From: an uncultured Veillonellaceae bacterium
GTDB taxonomy: Bacteria; Bacillota; Negativicutes; Veillonellales; Megasphaeraceae
Assembly (NCBI GenBank): GCA_900546795.1
Contig: UREG01000087.1
Coordinates: forward strand, 1-6,145
DNA length: 6,145 nt
Direction: 5' to 3'
Shown: positions 1-6,145 of the stretch, piece by piece
Layout of the letters: each line of letters begins with the position of its first letter
Position numbering within the stretch: position 1 is the stretch's first letter
The notes under the pieces: model-generated
What the model was told of the DNA's origin: nothing
What the model saw: only the letters and a program-made list of their open reading frames with translations
The model's database searches: none
Translations under genes and position numbers: made by a program

Positions 1-26
1 GGGAAAGTATGCTATTATGTAGTGTG

Positions 27-54
27 TTGTATTATAAATTGGTAAATAAATAAT
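27..54 (+). promoter_or_regulatory. Weak candidate promoter upstream of tig
   Basis: TTGTAT at 27-32 (three of six matches to TTGACA) is followed after 16 bases by AATAAT at 49-54 (five of six matches to TATAAT). This would start transcription about 25 bases before the tig start codon. The region is generally AT-rich, so such matches are expected by chance, and TATAAA at 33-38 is another possible -10 box without a good -35 partner. I see no CIRCE inverted repeat and no CtsR-type heptamer repeat here. The true promoter may lie left of the window. Confidence 0.25.
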
Positions 55-85
55 CGGGCATGGCCCATAAGGAGGACATAGTTTT

Positions 86-1420
86 ATGACAGTTACAGTA
101 AACCCAGTAGATCAGCACAAGGTGACGCTTCACATTGAAGTGCCTGCAGAAGATGTTGCGAAAGGTGCGAAAAAAGCATATCAGCGTTTGGCGAATCAGG
201 TAAATATCAAAGGTTTCCGCAAAGGGAAAGCTCCTAAATTTGTAATCGACAGCTTTTTGGGAAAAGAAGCAGTAAAAGAAGAAATCTTTAATATCGTAGC
301 TTCTGAAGCGTATGATAAAGCGTTGGCACAGGAAAACATCGTGCCGGTAACGGGACCGGAAGTAAATGTGATTTCTCAGGAAGACGGTCAGCCGCTGGTA
401 TTTGAAATCACGGTAACGAAAAAACCGGAAGTAAAATTGGGCGACTACAAAGGCCTGCATGTAGAAAAAGAAAGCGTTGAAGTAACGGATGAAATGGTTG
501 AAAAACAGCTCGAAGGTATCCGGACGAAACATGCGAAAATGGTAGTGGCTGAAGGCGCAGAATTGGCAAACGGAGATTTTGCAGTTATCGACTTTGCAGG
601 CACTGTGGACGGGGTTCCGTTCGATGGCGGCGAAGGAAAATCGTATCCGCTTGAAATTGGTTCCGGCAGCTTTATTCCGGGATTTGAAGATCAGCTTATC
701 GGTGCGAAAGCCGGAGAAGAACGGGTAGTAAAAGTAGAATTCCCGAAAGATTACTTTGCAGAAAAATTGGCTGGCAAAGCTGCGGAATTTAAAGTAAATG
801 TGATTGACATTAAACGCCGGGAGCTTCCGGAACTCAATGATGAATTCGTAAAAGCAAACAGCGCGTACGAAACGTTGGAAGCAATGACGGCAGATCTTCG
901 CAAAAAACTCGAAGAAGATGCGAAACGCCGTGCGCAGGAAGCATTTAACGCAGCTGTAATCAAATTGGCAGTAGAAAATGCAGAAGTAGACGTGCCGGAA
1001 GTTATGGTAGAAGACAAAATCGACCAGATGATTCAGGAATTCTCCATGAATTTGGAAAGCCGCCGCATGAAACTGGAAGATTACCTGAAATACAGCGGCC
1101 AGGATATGGAAGCATTCCGTGCAAACTATAAAGAAACGGCTGCAGCAAATACGAAAACGGATCTCGTACTTGATGCGATTGCAAAAGCGGAAGAATTGAA
1201 AGTAACGACGGAAGATATGAACTTTGAAATCATGACGATGGCTCATAACTTCGGCGCAGATCCGAAAGAAGTTTGGAATATTATTACTAAAGAAAATCGT
1301 GTGTCTATGCTTGCCAGCACCGTTGCCCGCAAAAAAGCTGCTTCTTTGATCATCTCCAGCGCTATGGGCGCAGAAGAAGCCGCTGCGGAAGAAGCGAAAG
1401 AAGAAGGCAAAGCTGAATAA
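86..1420 (+). CDS. tig: Trigger factor, ribosome-associated chaperone and peptidyl-prolyl isomerase
   Basis: This cytosolic chaperone docks beside the ribosome exit tunnel and shields nascent chains. At 444 residues it is close to the usual family length of about 430. The N-terminal ribosome-binding domain (about 1-115) carries the signature GFRKGKAPK at residues 43-51, whose F44-R45-K46 contacts ribosomal protein L23. An FKBP-type isomerase domain spans about 160-245, with the typical stretch IGSGSFIPGFEDQLIG at 191-206. The rest forms the helical arm domain and ends in an acidic Ala/Glu-rich tail. The ATG start is supported by AAGGAGG at 69-75. The stop is 20 bases from clpP, so it heads the tig-clpP-clpX unit. 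Codon use is strongly biased: by eye nearly all Glu is GAA and nearly all Lys is AAA, as expected for a highly expressed gene. Identity is secure. Confidence 0.98.
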   Translation: MTVTVNPVDQHKVTLHIEVPAEDVAKGAKKAYQRLANQVNIKGFRKGKAPKFVIDSFLGKEAVKEEIFNIVASEAYDKALAQENIVPVTGPEVNVISQEDGQPLVFEITVTKKPEVKLGDYKGLHVEKESVEVTDEMVEKQLEGIRTKHAKMVVAEGAELANGDFAVIDFAGTVDGVPFDGGEGKSYPLEIGSGSFIPGFEDQLIGAKAGEERVVKVEFPKDYFAEKLAGKAAEFKVNVIDIKRRELPELNDEFVKANSAYETLEAMTADLRKKLEEDAKRRAQEAFNAAVIKLAVENAEVDVPEVMVEDKIDQMIQEFSMNLESRRMKLEDYLKYSGQDMEAFRANYKETAAANTKTDLVLDAIAKAEELKVTTEDMNFEIMTMAHNFGADPKEVWNIITKENRVSMLASTVARKKAASLIISSAMGAEEAAAEEAKEEGKAE

Positions 1421-1426
1421 CACCGG

Positions 1427-1434
1427 AAAGGTGG
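1427..1434 (+). promoter_or_regulatory. Ribosome binding site fixing the GTG start of clpP
   Basis: AAAGGTGG lies six bases before the GTG at 1441. The nearest in-frame ATG, at 1465 (Met9), has no comparable sequence in front of it and would remove the conserved Tyr-Val-Pro entry to the ClpP N-terminal loop. The GTG is therefore the better start. Confidence 0.7.
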
Positions 1435-1440
1435 TTCAAC

Positions 1441-2052
1441 GTGAAGGGTCAATTTTATGTACCTATGGTAGTAGAGCAGTCCAGTCATGGTGAAAGAAGC
1501 TATGATATTTATTCGCGGCTGCTGAAAGATCGGATACTCTTTTTGGGAGGTCCTATAGACGATACGGTTGCGAATATCGTAACAGCTCAGCTGCTGTTTT
1601 TGGAATCAGAAGACCCGGATAAAGATATCCATTTATACATTAATAGCCCCGGCGGTGTAGTTACTGCCGGCATGGCTATTTACGATACGATGCAGTATAT
1701 CAAACCGGATGTATCTACGATTTGTATTGGTTCGGCTGCCAGCATGGGCGCGCTTCTTTTAAGCGCAGGAGCCAAAGGAAAGAGATATGCGCTTCCCCAT
1801 TCCCGGATCATGATTCATCAGCCGTTAGGCGGAGTCAACGGGCAGGCAACGGATATTGAAATTCATGCCAAAGAAATTTTGCGCATGAAAGCCGAACTCA
1901 ACGGTATACTGGCTCGGCATACAGGACAAGATTTGGATACGATTGTCCGAGATACAGAACGGGATAACTTTATGTCCGCTCAGGAAGCTTGTGAATACGG
2001 GCTGATCGATGCGATTTTAACTCGTCCTTCCTCTGAAGCAGAAGAACAGTAA
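1441..2052 (+). CDS. clpP: ATP-dependent Clp protease proteolytic subunit ClpP
   Basis: ClpP is a serine peptidase that forms a barrel of two heptameric rings and degrades proteins threaded in by an AAA+ partner such as ClpX. The 203 residues match the family length. The catalytic triad is complete: Ser101 in GSAASMG (97-103), His126 in MIHQP (124-128) and Asp175 in TERDNF (172-177). The spacing Ser+25 His and Ser+49 Asp is that of E. coli ClpP. The oxyanion region NSPGG is at 68-72, and the N-terminal axial loop begins at YVPMVVEQ (6-13). The start codon is GTG, chosen from the ribosome binding site and the conserved N-terminus. The gene sits between tig and clpX, 13 bases before the latter, which fits joint production of protease and unfoldase. 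Confidence 0.98.
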   Translation: MKGQFYVPMVVEQSSHGERSYDIYSRLLKDRILFLGGPIDDTVANIVTAQLLFLESEDPDKDIHLYINSPGGVVTAGMAIYDTMQYIKPDVSTICIGSAASMGALLLSAGAKGKRYALPHSRIMIHQPLGGVNGQATDIEIHAKEILRMKAELNGILARHTGQDLDTIVRDTERDNFMSAQEACEYGLIDAILTRPSSEAEEQ

Positions 2053-2065
2053 AGGAGGTAGGAAG

Positions 2066-3298
2066 ATGACGAAAAAAGAAGAATCTCGGTGTAGTTTTTG
2101 CGGCCGGTCCCAGCATGAAGTAGGAAAGCTGATTGCAGGGCCGAACGTATTTATCTGTGATGAATGCATTGCCGTTGCGCAGCATATTTTGGCAGATGAA
2201 ATGAAGGAAGAACAGGCGCAGGAGTTTCGCATGGAAGCGATCCCTACGCCAAAAGAAATTAAAGAGAAGCTGGATGAATATGTCATTGGCCAGGAATTGG
2301 CGAAGAAAACACTGGCAGTTGCCGTCTATAATCACTATAAACGGCTGATCAGCAATGCTAAAGGCGATGATGTAGAACTTCAAAAATCAAACGTTGTTCT
2401 CGTGGGCCCTACCGGCAGCGGGAAAACATTGCTGGCGCAGACTCTGGCAAAAACGCTGGATGTTCCCTTTGCAATAGCCGATGCAACAAGTTTGACGGAA
2501 GCAGGTTATGTCGGTGAAGATGTGGAAAACTGCCTGCTGAAACTGATTCAGGCGGCGGATTATGATATCAGCCGTGCGGAAAAAGGGATTATTTATATTG
2601 ATGAAATTGATAAAATTGCCCGGAAATCAGAAAATCCGTCTATTACACGCGATGTGTCCGGCGAAGGGGTGCAGCAGGCGCTTCTGAAAATTCTGGAAGG
2701 AACGGTGGCTAGTGTACCGCCGCAAGGCGGAAGAAAACATCCGCAGCAGGAAATGCTTCAGATTGATACGACGAATATTCTTTTCATCTGCGGCGGAGCG
2801 TTTGACGGGATTGAGAGAGTTATCTCCCGCCGAACCGCGCATAAAACGATTGGCTTTGGCGCAGATATCAAGAAGAAAGAAGATAAAGAAAAAAGCGATT
2901 TGCTGAAGCTGGTTATCCAGGATGATTTGGTAAAATTTGGGCTTATCCCGGAATTAGTTGGGCGGCTGCCGATTTTGGTAACGCTGGACAAGCTGGATGA
3001 AGAAGCGATGATACATATCCTGACGCAGCCGAAAAATGCACTGGTAAAACAGTATCAGAAAATGCTGGCAATGGACGACATTAAGCTTACGTTTGAAGAA
3101 AAAGCTTTGGAGTCTATTGCAAAAGAAGCTTTGGCACGAAATACAGGGGCTCGAGGACTTCGCTCCATTATCGAACGAGTCATGCTGAACGTCATGTTTG
3201 AAGCTCCGTCCTGTAAAGATGCAAAGGAATGTGTTGTAACGGAACAGAACGTAAAGGAAAAAACAGACCCGAAACTAATGACAGGTACAGAGGCCTAA
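2066..3298 (+). CDS. clpX: ATP-dependent Clp protease ATP-binding subunit ClpX
   Basis: ClpX is a hexameric AAA+ unfoldase that recognises substrates and translocates them into ClpP. The 410 residues are within the normal range. The N-terminal zinc-binding dimerisation domain has four cysteines, C9-x2-C12 and C31-x2-C34. The AAA+ core shows Walker A GPTGSGKT at 114-121 (Lys120), pore loop 1 GYVG at 147-150, Walker B ending in Asp179-Glu180, the RKH pore-entrance loop at 223-225, the ClpP-docking IGF loop at 262-264 and the sensor-2 arginine R363 in GARGLR. The IGF loop shows that it pairs with ClpP, encoded just upstream. GGAGG at 2054-2058 begins right after the clpP stop codon and lies seven bases before the ATG. 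A terminator-like hairpin follows the gene, so it probably ends the tig-clpP-clpX transcript. Nothing looks damaged. Confidence 0.98.
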   Translation: MTKKEESRCSFCGRSQHEVGKLIAGPNVFICDECIAVAQHILADEMKEEQAQEFRMEAIPTPKEIKEKLDEYVIGQELAKKTLAVAVYNHYKRLISNAKGDDVELQKSNVVLVGPTGSGKTLLAQTLAKTLDVPFAIADATSLTEAGYVGEDVENCLLKLIQAADYDISRAEKGIIYIDEIDKIARKSENPSITRDVSGEGVQQALLKILEGTVASVPPQGGRKHPQQEMLQIDTTNILFICGGAFDGIERVISRRTAHKTIGFGADIKKKEDKEKSDLLKLVIQDDLVKFGLIPELVGRLPILVTLDKLDEEAMIHILTQPKNALVKQYQKMLAMDDIKLTFEEKALESIAKEALARNTGARGLRSIIERVMLNVMFEAPSCKDAKECVVTEQNVKEKTDPKLMTGTEA

Positions 3299-3328
3299 TT
3301 GGCTTTCTGACCTGGATCGTAGTATATA
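3299..3328 (+). promoter_or_regulatory. Possible lon promoter overlapping the hairpin
   Basis: TTGGCT at 3299-3304 (four of six matches to TTGACA) and TATATA at 3323-3328 (four of six matches to TATAAT) are 18 bases apart, immediately after the clpX stop. If used, transcription would begin near 3335, inside the left arm of the following inverted repeat, so that transcript could form only the inner half of the hairpin. The matches are modest and this is an inference. A promoter inside clpX is also possible. Confidence 0.3.
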
Positions 3329-3374
3329 AAACTCATTTCTTTGCATATCAGGAAAGAAATGAGTTTTATTTTTT
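3326..3374 (+). terminator. Intrinsic terminator candidate between clpX and lon
   Basis: A perfect 17-bp inverted repeat (left arm 3326-3342, right arm 3353-3369, loop 3343-3352) runs into a T-tract, with TTTT at 3364-3367 and six T at 3369-3374. The left arm reads ATAAAACTCATTTCTTT. Only three of 17 base pairs are G-C, so the stem is long but weak compared with classic terminators, and the outer A-T pairs overlap the T-tract. Placed 27 bases after the clpX stop, it most likely ends or attenuates the tig-clpP-clpX transcript. The matching A-tract would also allow some function on the opposite strand, but no opposing gene is present in the window. Confidence 0.85.
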
Positions 3375-3392
3375 AAGAAAAAGGAGAACTAT

Positions 3393-5744
3393 ATGGAAGA
3401 AACGAGAGAAATGACGTTTCCTTTTGTTGCGCTGCGAGGCCTTGTCGCGTATCCAAGTGTTAGTGTTCAGCTGGATATCGGCCGGCCGCAGTCTATTGAA
3501 GCGATCCAGCAGAGTATGAGCGGGACGCGGTATATTGCGGTAGCAGCGCAGCGGGATGAGGCGATAGACGAGCCTGGTTGGAACGACGTATACCACGTAG
3601 GCGTTGTGGCGAAAATAAAACAGACCCTTCGGCTGCCAGGCGGAGTGCTTCGCGTTCTAATCGAAGGTGTGGAACGCGTTGCGCTGAAAAAAATAACAGA
3701 AGAAAACGGCTGTCTGCGGGCAGAGGCTGTGGCTCTGAGCGATTGGGAAATAGAAACAGAGGCGGACAAACATGAATTGGAAGCGTATCGCCGTGTGGCG
3801 ATAACTCGCTTCTTTGAATGGGCGGATATTGTAAAAGGGGTGCCGGACGAGGTACTGCAGCTGACCGATTCCTATACAGATGCAGGAAATACCGCGTATT
3901 TTATTGCCTCTAAACTTCCGCTGCAGATCGCGGCCCGCCAGGAAGTCCTGGAAATGCTGGACGTCAAAAAACGGATTCAGTATATTGGAGAAGCGCTGCG
4001 GGCAGAAATTGAAATAGCGGAATTGGAAGCTAAGCTAAACAGCCAAGTTCGTGCGCAGATGGAAAAAGCCCAGAAAGAATATTTCCTGAGAGAAAAAATT
4101 AAAGCGATTCATAAAGAGCTGGGAGATAGAAAAGATCAAGAAACTGAAGTGGAAGAATTACGAACGGCTCTTGCTGCGTTGAAGCTTCCTAAAGAAATAC
4201 ATGAAAAAATTGAAAAAGAAATAGAGCGTCTGGATTCCATGCCGCCGGCAATGGCGGAATCGGCTGTCATACGAAACTACATTGACTGGACGATGTCGCT
4301 GCCCTGGAAGAAAGAAACAAAAGACAGAAAAGATTTGAAAAAAGCAAAGGAAATCTTGGATACGGACCACTTTGGATTAGAGAAGATCAAGGAGCGTATC
4401 CTGGAACATTTAGCGGTAAAACAGCTGACAAACTCTTTGAAGGGACCCATTCTTTGCTTAGTAGGGCCGCCGGGCGTTGGGAAAACGAGCTTAGCGCGGT
4501 CGATTGCTTCGGCAATGAACCGTAAATTTATTCGGGTGTCTTTAGGCGGCATCCGCGATGAAGCTGAAATACGCGGCCATCGCCGCACCTATATAGGGGC
4601 TATGCCGGGACGTCTGATTCAAGGCATTAAACAGGCCGGTGTAAAAAATCCGGTGTTTTTGCTGGATGAAATCGATAAACTGACCAGCGATATGCGGGGA
4701 GATCCGGCGGCGGCTCTGCTGGAAGCGCTGGATCCGGAACAGAACAATACATTCAGCGATCATTTCATTGAAATACCTTTTGATTTTTCAAAGGTATTTT
4801 GGATTATGACCGCCAATACAATTGGCGATATTCCGCATCCCCTGTTAGACCGGATGGAAGTGATCGAACTGTCCAGCTATACGGCGCAGGAAAAACTGGA
4901 AATAGCCAAACGCTATTTGGTTCCGAAAAAAATTAATGAAACTGGACTTGCCAAGCGGGAAATTGTATTTTCCGACGAAGTGCTGAACCTGCTGATCGAT
5001 GGATATACGCGGGAAGCCGGAGTGCGGGGACTGGAAAAAGTCATTGGAAAAGTATGCCGGACGATAGGAAAAAATATCGTATTGGGAGAAGAAACTATTC
5101 CTGAACTGAATCGGGAACGGATGGAAGAATGGCTGGGTCCCGTCCGGTATGAAGAAACCCGGATTGAAGAAGTCGACGGTATAGGACTGGTGCGGGGCAT
5201 GGGCTGGACTCCATACGGCGGAAGCCTTCTGCCTGTAGAAGTAGTGGCGGTTCCGGGAAAAGGAAAGCTGATTTTGACCGGGCAGCTTGGCGATGTGATG
5301 AAAGAATCTGCGCAGGCAGGAATCAGTTATATCCGGTCAATTAGCAGTAAATATAAGGTTGCTGAAGATTTCTTTGAAAAACATGATATCCATATCCATA
5401 TTCCGGAAGGGGCAGTTCCGAAAGATGGACCTTCAGCCGGTATTACGATGGCGACTGCGATGCTCTCTGCAATTACAGACAAGAAAGTGCGTGCCGATCT
5501 TGCCATGACGGGTGAAATTACGCTGCGGGGAAGAGTACTTCCGATCGGAGGACTGAAAGAGAAGCTCCTGGCGGCAAAGAATGCCGGAATCAGGACGGTA
5601 CTTGTACCGAGGGAGAACAAAAAAGATGTGGATGAACTTTCTTCTGAGATCACAAAGGGACTGGAGATTATTCCGGTATCGCAGATGGAAGAGGTTCTGA
5701 AAATCGCACTTATGCGCACACGGAGGAAAAAAGATGGTAATTAA
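3393..5744 (+). CDS. lon: ATP-dependent endopeptidase Lon (LonA type)
   Basis: Lon is a cytosolic hexameric AAA+ serine protease that degrades misfolded and regulatory proteins. At 783 residues it matches the 784 of E. coli. Order: substrate-binding N-domain (about 8-200), charged helical linker (about 200-300), AAA+ module, then the S16 peptidase domain (about 590-770). Walker A GPPGVGKTS is at 358-366 (Lys364), pore-loop Tyr400 lies in RRTYIG, and Walker B FLLDEIDK is at 422-429 (Glu426). The catalytic dyad is Ser681 in KDGPSAG and Lys724 in GGLKEK, 43 residues apart as in E. coli. With its N-domain and no membrane segment it is LonA, not LonB. AAGGAG at 3381-3386 lies six bases before the ATG. 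The last ~62 codons use GAG and AGG unlike the rest of the gene, and the protein ends in a basic tail (RTRRKK). The end overlaps engB by 11 bases. Confidence 0.97.
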   Translation: MEETREMTFPFVALRGLVAYPSVSVQLDIGRPQSIEAIQQSMSGTRYIAVAAQRDEAIDEPGWNDVYHVGVVAKIKQTLRLPGGVLRVLIEGVERVALKKITEENGCLRAEAVALSDWEIETEADKHELEAYRRVAITRFFEWADIVKGVPDEVLQLTDSYTDAGNTAYFIASKLPLQIAARQEVLEMLDVKKRIQYIGEALRAEIEIAELEAKLNSQVRAQMEKAQKEYFLREKIKAIHKELGDRKDQETEVEELRTALAALKLPKEIHEKIEKEIERLDSMPPAMAESAVIRNYIDWTMSLPWKKETKDRKDLKKAKEILDTDHFGLEKIKERILEHLAVKQLTNSLKGPILCLVGPPGVGKTSLARSIASAMNRKFIRVSLGGIRDEAEIRGHRRTYIGAMPGRLIQGIKQAGVKNPVFLLDEIDKLTSDMRGDPAAALLEALDPEQNNTFSDHFIEIPFDFSKVFWIMTANTIGDIPHPLLDRMEVIELSSYTAQEKLEIAKRYLVPKKINETGLAKREIVFSDEVLNLLIDGYTREAGVRGLEKVIGKVCRTIGKNIVLGEETIPELNRERMEEWLGPVRYEETRIEEVDGIGLVRGMGWTPYGGSLLPVEVVAVPGKGKLILTGQLGDVMKESAQAGISYIRSISSKYKVAEDFFEKHDIHIHIPEGAVPKDGPSAGITMATAMLSAITDKKVRADLAMTGEITLRGRVLPIGGLKEKLLAAKNAGIRTVLVPRENKKDVDELSSEITKGLEIIPVSQMEEVLKIALMRTRRKKDGN
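5722..5726 (+). promoter_or_regulatory. engB ribosome binding site inside lon
   Basis: GGAGG lies within the last codons of lon, seven bases before the engB ATG at 5734. Ribosomes finishing lon stop at 5742-5744, after passing this site, so the two genes can be translationally coupled. Confidence 0.75.
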
Positions 5745-6145
5745 GAATGTAAATCTGGAAACAGTCTGTGGAATTACAAGTAAATTGCCGGATCACACTT
5801 TGCCGGAGATCGCATTTGCCGGAAAATCCAATGTCGGTAAATCCTCTCTGATCAATGCACTGATGAACCGGAAGGCGCTTGCCAGAACTTCGGCAAAACC
5901 TGGAAAAACACAGACCATCAACTTTTACAATATCAACGAAGAAATGTATCTGGTGGACCTTCCGGGATACGGTTATGCAAAGGTTTCCGAGCAGGAGAAG
6001 GCACAGTGGGGAAAGCTGATCGAGCGTTATCTTCATGGCTCTAAACAGCTGCGAGCAGTCTTCCTTCTGATCGATATCCGTCATGATCCATCTGCGAATG
6101 ATAAAATGATGTATCAGTGGATCCTGGATCAGGGATATCAGCCAA
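5734..6145 (+). CDS. engB: Ribosome biogenesis GTPase EngB/YsxC (YihA), 3' end outside the window
   Basis: EngB is an essential GTPase of the TrmE-Era-EngA-like group that acts late in assembly of the large ribosomal subunit. About 137 of the expected ~195-200 residues are present, and the frame is open to the window edge. Visible GTPase motifs are the P-loop GKSNVGKS (30-37), the G2 region PGKTQTINF with the threonines at 59 and 61, and the G3 motif DLPG (75-78) within the family-typical DLPGYGYAKV. The G4 TKxD motif should lie just past the edge. The ATG at 5734 has GGAGG seven bases upstream and overlaps the end of lon by 11 bases; lon-engB adjacency is common in Firmicutes. The protein resembles, from memory, EngB of Lachnospiraceae more than of Negativicutes, and its codon use differs from that of tig through most of lon. 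Confidence 0.95.
   Translation, partial: MVIKNVNLETVCGITSKLPDHTLPEIAFAGKSNVGKSSLINALMNRKALARTSAKPGKTQTINFYNINEEMYLVDLPGYGYAKVSEQEKAQWGKLIERYLHGSKQLRAVFLLIDIRHDPSANDKMMYQWILDQGYQP

Larger units (their letters stand above)
5556..6145 (+). other. Segment of different codon use: lon 3' end plus engB
   Basis: By hand count, lon has no in-frame GAG between about 4394 and 5558, yet from 5559 to its stop five of seven Glu codons are GAG. AGG for Arg is absent from tig, clpP, clpX and the first 720 codons of lon, then occurs three times in the last ~60 codons. engB continues the trend, with GAG and AAG common, Ile almost always ATC and no ATA, whereas upstream lon uses ATA often. The change falls at the highly conserved GGLKEKLL coding stretch. 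It may mark recombined foreign DNA or an assembly joint. The sample is small, so the exact edge is uncertain. Confidence 0.5.

Noticed and set aside
56..66. Small GC hairpin (GGGC, loop ATG, GCCC) just before the tig Shine-Dalgarno sequence
   Set aside because: A four-base-pair stem is too short to claim as a regulatory element or terminator, and no T-tract follows.
1..85. Search for CIRCE or CtsR operators before tig
   Set aside because: No GAGTGCTAA-type inverted repeat or tandem GTCAAA-like heptamers were found, so no stress-regulator site is claimed.
32..1423. A 463-codon open frame on the minus strand covering all of tig
   Set aside because: It is in codon register with tig and stays open because tig uses no TTA, CTA or TCA codons, a result of its strong codon bias. 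The product is a Phe/Arg/Tyr-rich string caused by reversed GAA and AAA codons and resembles no family.
1465..1467. Alternative ATG start for clpP
   Set aside because: It lacks a ribosome binding site and would drop conserved N-terminal loop residues that the GTG start at 1441 keeps.
5327..5719. Minus-strand open frame within the end of lon
   Set aside because: It is the reverse of well-conserved Lon peptidase coding sequence, Ser/Arg-rich, without a plausible ribosome binding site or recognisable domain.
1..6145. Search for CRISPR arrays, tRNA or rRNA genes, insertion sequences and riboswitches
   Set aside because: No spaced direct repeats, tRNA-like cloverleaf, transposase or terminal repeats were seen. 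Nearly all bases are accounted for by five core genes.

Overview
The window is a stretch of core bacterial chromosome carrying a protein-quality-control cluster, all genes on the + strand: tig (trigger factor), clpP, clpX, lon, and the 5' part of engB/ysxC, which runs off the right edge. The order tig-clpP-clpX-lon-engB is typical of Firmicutes. From memory, the trigger factor, ClpP, ClpX and most of Lon look like Negativicutes (Veillonella/Megasphaera/Dialister relatives). This placement comes from recalled protein style, not a search, so confidence is moderate.

Layout. Bases 1-85 are a short AT-rich leader with a weak possible promoter and a good Shine-Dalgarno sequence for tig. tig, clpP and clpX follow with gaps of only 20 and 13 bases, so they look like one transcription unit. 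A 94-base gap after clpX holds a perfect 17-bp inverted repeat followed by a T-tract, a strong candidate intrinsic terminator, and lon begins 18 bases beyond it. A weak promoter-like sequence overlaps the left arm of this hairpin. The lon and engB reading frames overlap by 11 bases, so those two look co-transcribed and translationally coupled.

Function. Trigger factor meets nascent chains at the ribosome. ClpX unfolds substrates and feeds them to ClpP, and Lon degrades damaged and regulatory proteins on its own. EngB is a GTPase for large ribosomal subunit assembly. All key catalytic and nucleotide-binding residues within the window are present, and no gene looks broken except engB, which is cut by the window end.

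No undescribed system is visible. The most interesting signal is a change in codon use at about base 5556, near the 3' end of lon. Upstream, GAG (Glu) is rare and AGG (Arg) absent. The last ~60 codons of lon and all visible engB favour GAG, AAG and ATC, and three AGG codons appear in the lon tail. The EngB protein also looks like that of Lachnospiraceae rather than Negativicutes. This suggests either recombination with a donor of the same gene order or a chimeric assembly joint. The second point of interest is the hairpin between clpX and lon with its possible overlapping promoter.
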